64,000 nucleotides of DNA from a virus. Position 1 is the first letter of the stretch. Every line of letters begins with the position of its first letter. The notes beneath the pieces were generated by a model. That model saw nothing but the letters and a program-made list of their open reading frames with translations. It did not search any database and had not been told where the DNA came from. Of this stretch, positions 58,125 to 64,000 are shown in pieces. The DNA lies in IMG/VR virus record IMGVR_UViG_3300033984_000268, positions 24,359 to 88,358 of that record; one strand, 5' to 3'. Position numbers and translations under genes: made by a program.

Positions 58125-58428
58125 CTTCTCTTAATTTTTGTTGTAACATATATTCTTCTTCGAATGTAAGAATTGCTTTCCATCTTGGTTCTTCCAATGG
58201 ACAAGATGCAGACAATGATCTCCATTTTAATTTCATTGAGCAACCACAATCGCCACAGCAAGGACCAGTTCCAGGTACTGCACATTTTCCATCAAATAAT
58301 ATACAACCTTCGCAAAACTTTTTACGTTCTGCAGCAATTTCTTCTATGTGATCAACTTTGAATATATTATTCTTTATCCCCTCCAGGATTTGCCCTTTTG
58401 CTTTCCAAATTTTTATTACGCTTTTCAT
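58111..58428 (-). CDS. Cys-rich zinc-binding-type protein (105 aa)
   Basis: This 105-residue protein has a cluster of eight cysteines: C39, C42, C49, C57, C58, C61, C63 and C76, in a CxxC-C-CCxxCxC-C order that predicts two zinc sites. Flanking helices carry the pattern ILEGIKNNIFKVDHIEEIA and PRWKAILTFEEEY. I recognise this as a family common in Bacteroidota phages, of unknown function. Its start overlaps the IHF-like gene by 62 nt, an unusually long overlap. Confidence 0.7.
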   Translation of the reverse strand: MKSVIKIWKAKGQILEGIKNNIFKVDHIEEIAAERKKFCEGCILFDGKCAVPGTGPCCGDCGCSMKLKWRSLSASCPLEEPRWKAILTFEEEYMLQQKLREDVPE

Positions 58429-58762
58429 ACAATGGTTCGTAGTATTTATTACAATTTTCTAATGCTTCTTCTTTTTGAGTTAGTTGTTCCTGCGTGAACT
58501 TAAACCTAATGACTTTTTTAAAGTCTTCCTGTTCATTACTTGACAGAAGTTTTTTAAGTCCTGTAATGTCACGTTTTAATTTAACTCGACTCAATCTTAA
58601 TGTTCCAAGTCCATGAAGAAAGATTGTAGTGTGTTTCATTGCTTCAATCTTTTTTCTTACAGTAGAGTAGTAGAAATCCACTACATCTTGTGTTAGACTT
58701 TCAGATACCCCAAGGTCATCTGCAGTTTTCTTTATTAATGTTCTACCCTTTGTTGGTTTCAA
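58367..58762 (-). CDS. IHF/HU-like DNA-binding protein (131 aa), TTG start
   Basis: Residues about 6-60 follow the bacterial HU/IHF pattern: LIKKTADDLGVSESLTQDVVD, then STVRKKIEAM, then TTIFLHGLGTLRLSRVKLK, equivalent to the I-L-GFGTF-beta-arm part of HU. After this there is an extra 60-residue Lys/Glu-rich tail. crAss-like phages conserve an IHF-like gene near the packaging genes. No in-frame ATG is usable: the frame opens with TTG at 58762, inside the end of the upstream gene, so TTG initiation is the best start. Role: DNA bending during replication, packaging or transcription, inferred from family. Confidence 0.8.
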   Translation of the reverse strand: MKPTKGRTLIKKTADDLGVSESLTQDVVDFYYSTVRKKIEAMKHTTIFLHGLGTLRLSRVKLKRDITGLKKLLSSNEQEDFKKVIRFKFTQEQLTQKEEALENCNKYYEPLYEKRNKNLESKRANPGGDKE

Positions 58763-59114
58763 AATGAAATACTTTAAGGTTTAACAATATGTTCCCAGTT
58801 GTAAGTATGTTCAACTCTTCAGTTAATGAAACAAGTTTGTTACCAAGTCCACTACGTTTAACTAATTTTTCTTTAACGCACTTGGTAATAAAATTTCTGG
58901 TAGTTTGCATATTACCAAAAATGTCTTCTGTAACAACTTGTTCGCAAAAATCAGACATATTTATTTCACCATACAAACCAAGTAAAGCCAGACAATCTTG
59001 TTGTGCTGGACTTAACCTAATTTTATTTACGAAACAATATTCATTAATCTGAAATCGAATGATGTCATACAATGATAAAGGGATTTGTCTATTTATAACA
59101 AGTGCCTTTGCCAT
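58743..59114 (-). CDS. Winged-helix-like conserved protein (123 aa)
   Basis: This 123-residue protein contains LSPAQQDCLALLGLYGEINMSDFC and then FGNMQTTRNFITKCVKEKLVKRSG, which have the helix-turn-helix then wing order of small DNA-binding proteins. I recognise it as a conserved small protein of crAss-like genomes. It lies between the coiled-coil gene and the IHF-like gene and its 3' end encloses the TTG start of the latter (20-nt overlap). DNA binding or transcriptional role is a moderate guess. Confidence 0.6.
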   Translation of the reverse strand: MAKALVINRQIPLSLYDIIRFQINEYCFVNKIRLSPAQQDCLALLGLYGEINMSDFCEQVVTEDIFGNMQTTRNFITKCVKEKLVKRSGLGNKLVSLTEELNILTTGNILLNLKVFHFETNKG

Positions 59115-59116
59115 AA

Positions 59117-59377
59117 CTATTCAGCTTTTTTTTCTGGTTCATCACTATCTGCATTGGCTTCATTTTCTTGAAGTTGCATGTTGATTTGCATAAACTCAAT
59201 ACGAGATTTGAATCCATCTAAACGCGCTATTTCAATGCGAGATTTACATTCTTCATACTCTGTTTGCAAACGCAATAAAGGAAGTTGATCTTCGAAAAAA
59301 GCAATCTGTTTTGCTTTTAATTCAGCAATTTGCTCTGGTGTGTAACTTGCTTCTTTTTGGTTGGAATTTTCTGACAT
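59117..59377 (-). CDS. Small coiled-coil protein (86 aa)
   Basis: This 86-residue acidic protein starts MSENSNQKEASYTPEQIAEL and is dominated by helix-forming Glu, Gln, Leu and Arg with a coiled-coil core (FEDQLPLLRLQTEYEECKSR) and an acidic tail. It is the first gene of the packaging operon, behind a TATATTTG box. It is a recurrent small protein in crAss-like genomes; no function is known. Confidence 0.65.
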   Translation of the reverse strand: MSENSNQKEASYTPEQIAELKAKQIAFFEDQLPLLRLQTEYEECKSRIEIARLDGFKSRIEFMQINMQLQENEANADSDEPEKKAE

Positions 59378-59398
59378 AATATTTATTATTTATTGTCA

Positions 59399-59406
59399 CA
59401 AATATA
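59399..59406 (-). promoter_or_regulatory. TAnnTTTG promoter-like box (TATATTTG)
   Basis: TATATTTG on the minus strand exactly fits the Bacteroidota -7 consensus, about 22 nt before the ATG at 59377. A T-rich segment lies roughly 20 nt upstream where a -33 TTTG would be. It would drive the packaging operon. Confidence 0.55.
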
Positions 59407-59440
59407 ACACTAAATAGATAACTAAAAAATGTTTAACCAT

Positions 59441-59467
59441 AAAAAAAGCTTCTGGTGAAAGAAGCTG
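59441..59467 (-). terminator. Intrinsic terminator after the lysis unit
   Basis: On the minus strand AGCTTCT/AGAAGCT with a TTCACC loop is followed by a run of seven Ts. It lies about 30 nt after the stop of the 97-residue gene. Confidence 0.9.
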
Positions 59468-59495
59468 TCTTTTTTAACTATGTCATTAAGAGATG

Positions 59496-59789
59496 TTATT
59501 TCAATCTACCGTTGTTTCCTTTACCGTTTCTAGCTCTATTTTTGTTTGCTGGTTCACTAACTAATTTTCCAGATTTGGTATGTGATTTATCTTTACCATC
59601 TCCGTTACCATAAGTACCATCTTTACGATTAGCCTTATTTAAAGTTTCTCTATACTTGACGCGAGAAGGTTTCGAATGATACTCTTTGTTATATTCATTC
59701 TTCTTTTTTCTAGCTTCTGGATGAGAAGCAAAATATTTTGCCGATTCACTTTTTCCTGTAGATTTACCGGCTAGACTATTGCGTGCCAT
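59496..59789 (-). CDS. Conserved small basic phage protein (97 aa)
   Basis: This 97-residue, very basic protein has the pattern ARNSLAGKSTGKSESAKYFASHPEA, then SRVKYRETLNKANRKDGTYGNGDGKDKSHTKSGKLV-type order, which I recognise as a family present in many unrelated phages. Its composition (Lys, Arg, Asn, Gly) and conserved K/R-H-N residues suggest nucleic acid or virion association, but the role is unknown. It ends the lysis unit, 1 nt after the endolysin start region (its ATG lies just downstream of the endolysin stop). Confidence 0.65.
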   Translation of the reverse strand: MARNSLAGKSTGKSESAKYFASHPEARKKKNEYNKEYHSKPSRVKYRETLNKANRKDGTYGNGDGKDKSHTKSGKLVSEPANKNRARNGKGNNGRLK

Positions 59790-59790
59790 G

Positions 59791-60381
59791 TTACCATTCT
59801 TTTAGTAATACATAAGTAATTCTGCGTTGATTTTTAATCATATTGATTAATTGCATGTGTTTTTGTTTGTCATTTACAACCTGACAACCAGCAGACCAAT
59901 TACCAATGTTTTCTTGAAGTCCTTTGAAATCTGTATCATACGTTGCTGCATGGAAATTAATTCCATACAAACCTTTAATTGGAGCACCAAGTTCTTCTGA
60001 TTTACCATCTCTGTCACCATCTCTATGTACCAAGATGTTTCCTACTTGTTTTAAAGCTGGCATTTTACCTTGATGTAAACCATAAGCCCAAAGATCATAA
60101 TAAATTTCATCAGACTTTACTACAGCAGCTCCTACTTTATTGTATTTCAAAAAACCGTCCTTTAGTATAGGAGCACCTGGGTTAGTTGTTCCAGTAGTCA
60201 TTGTAATAAATTCACTATCTCTAAATAAATAAAATTTATCATCGTATTTATTTGTTTCATCTTCAAGACTACGAACACCTACTAACCAGTATCCTGCAGG
60301 AAGAGTTTTAAATGATGCTAATCCTTTTACTCGTTCCAATATTTCCGTATTGGTTAACGACCTTACGTTTGATTTACTCAT
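59791..60381 (-). CDS. Endolysin candidate, L,D-transpeptidase (YkuD)-like fold (196 aa)
   Basis: The C-terminal half carries the YkuD-like pattern: GINFHAATYD (H144), then IGNWSAGCQVV with S163 and C166, the HxnSxGC signature of cysteine-dependent peptidoglycan enzymes. N-terminal half (LVGVRSLEDETNKY... ILKDGFLKYN) is beta-rich. In phages such proteins act as endolysins or peptidoglycan-modifying enzymes. Neighbours are two membrane proteins directly upstream, as in a holin-endolysin cassette. No signal peptide is seen, so export would need the holin. The activity (hydrolysis versus transpeptidation) cannot be read from the sequence. Confidence 0.7.
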   Translation of the reverse strand: MSKSNVRSLTNTEILERVKGLASFKTLPAGYWLVGVRSLEDETNKYDDKFYLFRDSEFITMTTGTTNPGAPILKDGFLKYNKVGAAVVKSDEIYYDLWAYGLHQGKMPALKQVGNILVHRDGDRDGKSEELGAPIKGLYGINFHAATYDTDFKGLQENIGNWSAGCQVVNDKQKHMQLINMIKNQRRITYVLLKEW

Positions 60382-60698
60382 TATGGTCTATTAGCTCTTA
60401 ATTGTACATTTACGAGTTGCCCTACAGTATCTGAAAGCTCGCCTATTTTACTAGCCATATTTTTAATTTCTTGTTGTGTAGTTTCAGTTACTAATTGGTA
60501 CTTCAATCTTCCCTCTTGTTCAACTAATTCTATCTTACCTTTTAACTTTCCAAGCTCTTCTGACATTTTAGAATAATTATGCGCTTGTTCTGTTATTGAA
60601 GATTTTACATCTCCATGCAAGGTTCTTAAAAAATATCCAATTATACCAAAGATAATTAGTAAAAGAGGAATGGATACAGCTATTATATTATTGAACAT
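60381..60698 (-). CDS. Membrane-anchored coiled-coil protein, holin or spanin-like (105 aa)
   Basis: This 105-residue protein has one N-terminal hydrophobic segment (residues about 5-22, IAVSIPLLLIIFGIIGYF) followed by a long, charged coiled-coil-like region. Its start is 5 nt after the upstream holin-like gene stop and its stop overlaps the endolysin start by 1 nt. Such N-in membrane plus coiled-coil proteins are seen in lysis cassettes. Whether it is a holin, an inner-membrane spanin or a regulator is open. Confidence 0.6.
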   Translation of the reverse strand: MFNNIIAVSIPLLLIIFGIIGYFLRTLHGDVKSSITEQAHNYSKMSEELGKLKGKIELVEQEGRLKYQLVTETTQQEIKNMASKIGELSDTVGQLVNVQLRANRP

Positions 60699-60703
60699 GT
60701 CTA

Positions 60704-60925
60704 TTATTTTTCCAAGTTATCACTATTTTCTACTGTTAGTTGTGATAAAACTCCTATAACCGAACCAGCTGTTATTAAATAAGCACCTGCAGCGGCTAAT
60801 CCAATTGGTGGAGCTACCATTATCAAACCTAACCCTCCTACAAATATACCAATTTTTTGTACACTTTTCCAAAATTTTGGAGTAGGTTCCGACCATCTTT
60901 TTTTAATTTCTCTAGTTGTTTTCAT
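60704..60925 (-). CDS. Putative holin (73 aa)
   Basis: This 73-residue protein has two hydrophobic stretches (about residues 23-36 and 40-60, rich in Gly, Ala, Ile, Val) separated by PP, with a basic N-terminus (TREIKKRW) and a short acidic C-terminus. This is the class II holin layout. It sits upstream of another membrane protein and the endolysin-like gene. Function is inferred. Confidence 0.65.
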   Translation of the reverse strand: MKTTREIKKRWSEPTPKFWKSVQKIGIFVGGLGLIMVAPPIGLAAAGAYLITAGSVIGVLSQLTVENSDNLEK

Positions 60926-60949
60926 ATTATTTATTTTTAAAATTTATTA

Positions 60950-61324
60950 CTAAGGTTGGTAGTTTTGTAAAATATAATCTGAAATTGTTGTTTCGATTTT
61001 ACCATACAATTCTTCACCAATTGAAATAGGATTAATTTCTTGAAGTTTTCTTAATGCTGTTTTCCATTGACCTAATGTAATTTCAGTTCTAACTGGAACT
61101 AGCAATTCTTCAATTTGTTCAAACTCAACACTTGTAACAATACCATTTAATTTTTTTAATCTTAAATCTGCAGCAAAAGCCAAAAATGTTTTTTCTCCAT
61201 CAATTTTTCGACTAAGATATTTTTCAGTTTCAAATCTAATAATATCTAAATCTGTATATTGAATTTGATCACTACTAATTAGTTGACCATCTTGATATAC
61301 TTCTATGTTTTCTGTTTGAGTCAT
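60950..61324 (-). CDS. Small fibre-module partner, possible assembly chaperone (124 aa)
   Basis: This 124-residue protein (MTQTENIEVYQDGQL...) has a beta-rich start then a helical part with LGQWKTALRKLQEI near residue 82. I recognise this as a family that follows tail-fibre genes in flavobacterial phages. It is 10 nt downstream of the 482-residue fibre gene and upstream of the holin. A fibre chaperone or attachment role is a reasonable guess from position; no motif proves it. Confidence 0.55.
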   Translation of the reverse strand: MTQTENIEVYQDGQLISSDQIQYTDLDIIRFETEKYLSRKIDGEKTFLAFAADLRLKKLNGIVTSVEFEQIEELLVPVRTEITLGQWKTALRKLQEINPISIGEELYGKIETTISDYILQNYQP

Positions 61325-61334
61325 ATCTTTAGTT

Positions 61335-62783
61335 TTATCTAAGTCCTATTAATAATTGGTTAACTGTATAACCAGCTACAGTTGCACTTTGTGTAAAACC
61401 TACACCACCTGTTGCTGGTAAACTTGCAGGCAATCCTGTTGGCGCAGTATATAGAGTAGTTGCTATAAACATACCTAATTTAACAAGAGCTGTTGAAGAT
61501 GTCATACCAATCCAAGATGAAAGAACATCACTTGTAGAATAAATATTTAATGAAGTAGAGTTAGTAGAATAACTTCTAAAAGCAATAAAATAAATATTAT
61601 CTACTGTTGATCCTAATGTATAAGGAGTAGCCAATACAGCTTCTTTAATACCAGTTGATAATACAGAAACTTTACCAAACTGAACTTCTAATGTACCAGG
61701 TATTAACTCTCCATTTGCATTTGTTGTTGAATTATAAATACCAATTTCTATTTCTGCTGTACCAAGTCCTCCTGAACCTGCGGAATTTACTCTAAATGCT
61801 GCTGCTCTTACAGGCGAACCTTCTTTAAGTGATATAGGATAATAATGAGTTGATTCACCAGCAAATGTAGTAGAAGAAACTACTGTACTACCTACAGCAG
61901 AAGCTGAACGATAAGTATTTATACCTGTAGCCATTTTAAAAGGCAAACTTCTTGTTGTACCTAAAATAGAACCAGATTTTTCTCCACTTCCTCCAGTTAT
62001 TGTTTTATTTTTCCATAGACCGCTAGCTAAATCAAAAGCTAATACTTGATCATTTGTAGGATTTACTATAAGAATATCGTGTAATTCATCAATTTCAAAT
62101 CCATTTTGAACTCTAACAAATATTTCACCATTGTTTGTATTTGCTCTTGTTACAATACCAATGAATACCATGTGATTTGGTGCTACTGGTTTATTTGCTA
62201 AACCAAATAATAAATTTCCATCATCACCTAACCAAACAGGATCTCCTGCATTTGCACCATTTGTATTTAATCCTGCTTGCAATCCTTCTGTAATAACTTC
62301 GCCTATGTAGTTTAATGCACCTGTAGATGTAACTAATCCCATTGTTTTAGAAGAAGTACCTTCAGTAGAATAATCAGCTTTAGATACAATCATGTTTGTA
62401 CCATCAGCACTACTTACATATACTGCTTGTCCAATGGTTAAAGCAACTCCGTATTTTACAATGTGTTTAACATTTGCTGTAGGAAGTGCTGTAGGTTTAT
62501 TTAAGATTTGAGCATCACCTGAAGTAGCATTCCAATCTGGGTTTACATTTACTTCTGCACCTGCTGCAATGCCTGCCAACTTAGTTTTTTCTGTAGCCGA
62601 CATCAACCCTGCATTTGTAGCATCTGCTAATAAAATAGTAGCATCAGTTCCTGAATCAGAAACAACTATACCATTGTTCACTCCTGGAACAAAGGATAGA
62701 TTGGCAGAACCACCACCACCACCACCTGTCGATGCTTCGTAGTAATCTAGTTCACCAGTGTCTGGGTTAATTTTCCAAGCCAT
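61335..62783 (-). CDS. Tail-fibre-like protein (482 aa)
   Basis: This 482-residue protein starts MAWKINPDTGELDYYEAS, then has the linker TNAGLMSATEKTKLAGIAAGAEVNV plus DWNATSGDAQILNKP, recurrent in phage fibres. Residues about 105-215 (IVKYGVALTIGQAVYV ... GDPVWLGDDGNLLFG) form a beta domain seen in fibre and decoration proteins. The C-terminus (KVSVLSTGIKEAVLATPYT ... IYFIAFRSY) resembles a jelly-roll or beta-sandwich tip. It heads the lysis-associated unit after a TTTTGTATATTA box. Role: fibre or appendage. Confidence 0.75.
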   Translation of the reverse strand: MAWKINPDTGELDYYEASTGGGGGGSANLSFVPGVNNGIVVSDSGTDATILLADATNAGLMSATEKTKLAGIAAGAEVNVNPDWNATSGDAQILNKPTALPTANVKHIVKYGVALTIGQAVYVSSADGTNMIVSKADYSTEGTSSKTMGLVTSTGALNYIGEVITEGLQAGLNTNGANAGDPVWLGDDGNLLFGLANKPVAPNHMVFIGIVTRANTNNGEIFVRVQNGFEIDELHDILIVNPTNDQVLAFDLASGLWKNKTITGGSGEKSGSILGTTRSLPFKMATGINTYRSASAVGSTVVSSTTFAGESTHYYPISLKEGSPVRAAAFRVNSAGSGGLGTAEIEIGIYNSTTNANGELIPGTLEVQFGKVSVLSTGIKEAVLATPYTLGSTVDNIYFIAFRSYSTNSTSLNIYSTSDVLSSWIGMTSSTALVKLGMFIATTLYTAPTGLPASLPATGGVGFTQSATVAGYTVNQLLIGLR

Positions 62784-62785
62784 AA

Positions 62786-63031
62786 TTAAGAAAGTATTAT
62801 TGATGTAATACGAGAACCTTCAACTGCAGGGTTTTCATAACTGATAGTTTGTGTTACAACTTCAATTCCTTTTGGTGTTGAACCTGTATGTACTATAATA
62901 GTAATGTTACTTGTTGCTCCGCTGTACGTAAATTCTTTTTTATAATCTAAAGCATTTTTAATGCGTCCTAGTTTTGATGAACCACCGTTAATCAACTGAA
63001 CCATTCTATTTTGATAATCTTCGTTTGTCAT
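62786..63031 (-). CDS. Small conserved fibre-module protein (81 aa)
   Basis: I start this gene at the ATG at 63031 (MTNEDYQNRMVQL). A longer frame begins at a TTG at 63097, inside the intergenic region that holds the promoter-like box and near the terminator, so it is rejected. The 81-residue product has LINGGSSKLGRIKNALDYKKEF then a beta-rich half. Similar short proteins precede fibre genes in flavobacterial phages. Function is not known. Confidence 0.6.
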   Translation of the reverse strand: MTNEDYQNRMVQLINGGSSKLGRIKNALDYKKEFTYSGATSNITIIVHTGSTPKGIEVVTQTISYENPAVEGSRITSIILS

Positions 63032-63054
63032 AATGTAATGTTTACATGTTATTA

Positions 63055-63066
63055 TAATATACAAAA
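63055..63066 (-). promoter_or_regulatory. Promoter-like box TTTTGTATATTA upstream of the fibre/lysis unit
   Basis: The 12-mer identical to those at 24907 and 45011, on the minus strand, about 25 nt before the ATG at 63031 and just after the terminator at 63095. Confidence 0.5.
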
Positions 63067-63094
63067 AAATAATTGCTTCGGCAACAAATTTAAA

Positions 63095-63126
63095 CAAAAA
63101 ATCCCTTACAATTTAATGCAAGGGAT
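63095..63126 (-). terminator. Intrinsic terminator after the GroES-like gene
   Basis: On the minus strand ATCCCTT/AAGGGAT with a 12-nt loop, followed by TTTTTG. It lies about 20 nt after the stop of the 93-residue gene. Confidence 0.85.
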
Positions 63127-63144
63127 CTTCTATAGGAATAAGTC

Positions 63145-63426
63145 TTAATGTTTTCCAATACAATGTGATTCTTGAACCACAAAATAAACCTTATCGTTCA
63201 GTTCAAACTGATCTGCATACGATAATTGTTTTGGTGTAATTAACACATGATCGCCTGGTTTGCAGAATGTAACCTCTGGTCCAACTGAATCTACCTTTAA
63301 TTTATTCCAAGACTTTCTAAATTCAGCTTCTTTAGCTGCTTGTGCATCTGCTAATAATTCAATAGCTCCAGCTTTTTTTTCTAATGTAGGCATCTCAATG
63401 ATTACCAATTTCCCTGCGTATTCCAT
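63145..63426 (-). CDS. GroES-like co-chaperonin homologue (93 aa)
   Basis: The 93-residue protein follows the GroES pattern: KLVIIEMPTLEKKAGAIELL (equivalent to the RV-IVK-x-x-K-S-x-GGI-x-L start), then KVDSVGPEVTFCKPGDHVLI (GEVxAVG...VKxGDxVxF), and VYFVVQESHCIGKH (xxxMxExDILAI). Phage GroES homologues replace host GroES to fold a large capsid protein (T4 gp31 is the classic case). The mobile-loop region is not typical here, and an unrelated GroES-like fold is possible. It overlaps no gene, with a 6-nt gap to the upstream partial gene and a terminator after it. Confidence 0.6.
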   Translation of the reverse strand: MEYAGKLVIIEMPTLEKKAGAIELLADAQAAKEAEFRKSWNKLKVDSVGPEVTFCKPGDHVLITPKQLSYADQFELNDKVYFVVQESHCIGKH

Positions 63427-63432
63427 CTTATT

Positions 63433-64000
63433 TTATTTTGTGGTTAATTCTTTTAACCTTGTTAATACATCTTTTCCGGTGTGTCCATCAAAAGGATACA
63501 ACGCTTTTTCCACTGTCGGTATTTTAAACAAAGGCCAATCCTCAATTGGATAATGGTTTGTTATTTGACCTGTAGGAAGAATTGCCACTACGACAAACCA
63601 CTTCCCATCAAAGCATGGTTCGCCATCATGGTGTTTCAAAGACTTATGTACATTGTACTTTGGTCTTAATGGATTCATTCCGTTTCTATCAAATTCACCT
63701 GGAACCGACTCTTGTTGTTTAGCCCACTCGTTGAATAATGCAGCATTGTACATTTTTCTGAACTCGTACAACTCATTGAACGTATGATAACCATCAGATA
63801 CATCACCAAGATCACCTGCAACATTGTACGTCTTTTCAAAGATGTCTGGCTTGCATGGGTAAAACTCACCATTAATTCCCTGGATAATGTAATCACCTTT
63901 TGATGCTCTCATTGTTCCCTCTAACGTGGAAATAAAAAGACCATCTCCTTTGAACTCACCTTTATCATTTCCATCAAAGAACTCTTCGATCTCAACTTTG
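63433..64000 (-). CDS. Conserved phage protein, 3' part only (partial, start beyond right edge)
   Basis: The frame runs from the right edge to a stop at 63433 and stays open upstream of the ATG at 63912, so that ATG is not the start. The visible 188 residues include [18 protein letters not shown], then [16 protein letters not shown], a pattern I recognise from small conserved phage proteins of unknown role that recur in many genomes. The C-terminal half contains [26 protein letters not shown] and a [16 protein letters not shown] segment. The left part of the protein is missing, so length cannot be compared. Confidence 0.7.
   Translation of the reverse strand, partial: KVEIEEFFDGNDKGEFKGDGLFISTLEGTMRASKGDYIIQGINGEFYPCKPDIFEKTYNVAGDLGDVSDGYHTFNELYEFRKMYNAALFNEWAKQQESVPGEFDRNGMNPLRPKYNVHKSLKHHDGEPCFDGKWFVVVAILPTGQITNHYPIEDWPLFKIPTVEKALYPFDGHTGKDVLTRLKELTTK

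Noticed and set aside
63032-63097. Longer start of the 81-residue gene at 63097 with an N-terminal hydrophobic segment
   Set aside because: It begins at TTG next to the terminator and crosses the promoter-like box; the hydrophobic segment is an artefact of T-rich DNA.
1-64000. Search for tRNA, rRNA, integrase, insertion sequence, attachment site or CRISPR array
   Set aside because: No cloverleaf, transposase motif, integrase catalytic signature or repeat-spacer pattern was seen; gaps between genes are all under 300 bases and mostly explained by promoter-like boxes and terminators. A tRNA scan would be more decisive.

Overview
The window is a contiguous piece of a tailed-phage genome. All convincing genes lie on the minus strand, so transcription runs from position 64000 towards 1. 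Gene order and recognisable proteins point to a crAss-like phage (order Crassvirales), apparently of an environmental type that infects a flavobacterium-like Bacteroidota host. The main evidence is: an IHF/HU-like gene upstream of a PD-(D/E)XK nuclease, large terminase, portal, putative scaffold and capsid gene; a ring (P22 gp4-like) protein; a very large P22 gp10-like stabilisation/muzzle protein; and then a run of very large virion proteins ending in a giant protein that carries a DxDxD RNA-polymerase loop. The A+T-rich sequence, TAnnTTTG promoter-like boxes and a fibre domain typical of secreted flavobacterial proteins suggest the host. I saw no tRNA, rRNA, CRISPR array, integrase or insertion sequence, and the standard genetic code fits every gene.

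Layout in order of transcription (right to left). 64000-63145: the 3' part of a conserved phage protein and a GroES-like gene, then a terminator. 63031-59496: a fibre-like protein, a small partner gene and the lysis cassette (holin, membrane/coiled-coil protein, L,D-transpeptidase-fold endolysin), then a small basic protein and a terminator. 59377-51226: DNA-handling and packaging operon (coiled-coil protein, helix-turn-helix-like protein, IHF-like protein, Cys-rich zinc protein, two related small proteins, PD-(D/E)XK nuclease, possible small terminase, large terminase, portal). 51096-47851: putative scaffold, major capsid protein and a small coiled-coil protein. 47782-45048: a 331-residue conserved protein, five tiny lysine-rich proteins and ring protein 1. 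44970-43450: an abundant-looking 506-residue structural protein with its own promoter and terminator.

43374-32205: a Cys-rich and fibre module (two tandem paralogues with CCPDC motifs, several Cys-rich proteins, three collagen-like fibres, a flavobacterial beta-sandwich domain and a Tail Collar fibre), closed by two tandem terminators. 32043-24949: tail-assembly proteins and the 1664-residue stabilisation/muzzle protein. 24888-1: ejection/cargo operon (a protein with a peptidoglycan-binding domain, three further large proteins, a 2344-residue giant, and an RNA polymerase giant of at least 2866 residues that runs off the left edge).

The genes fit one programme: build a podovirus-like particle, fill it with cargo that includes an RNA polymerase, package the DNA and lyse the host. 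Nine intrinsic terminators divide the block into units, and two kinds of promoter-like box precede most of them. One kind matches the known Bacteroidota sigma consensus. The other is a repeated TTTTGTATATTA box that may be phage-specific. The units mostly use tight junctions (TAATG, ATGA or a 1-nt gap). Every interval between genes is shorter than 300 bases.
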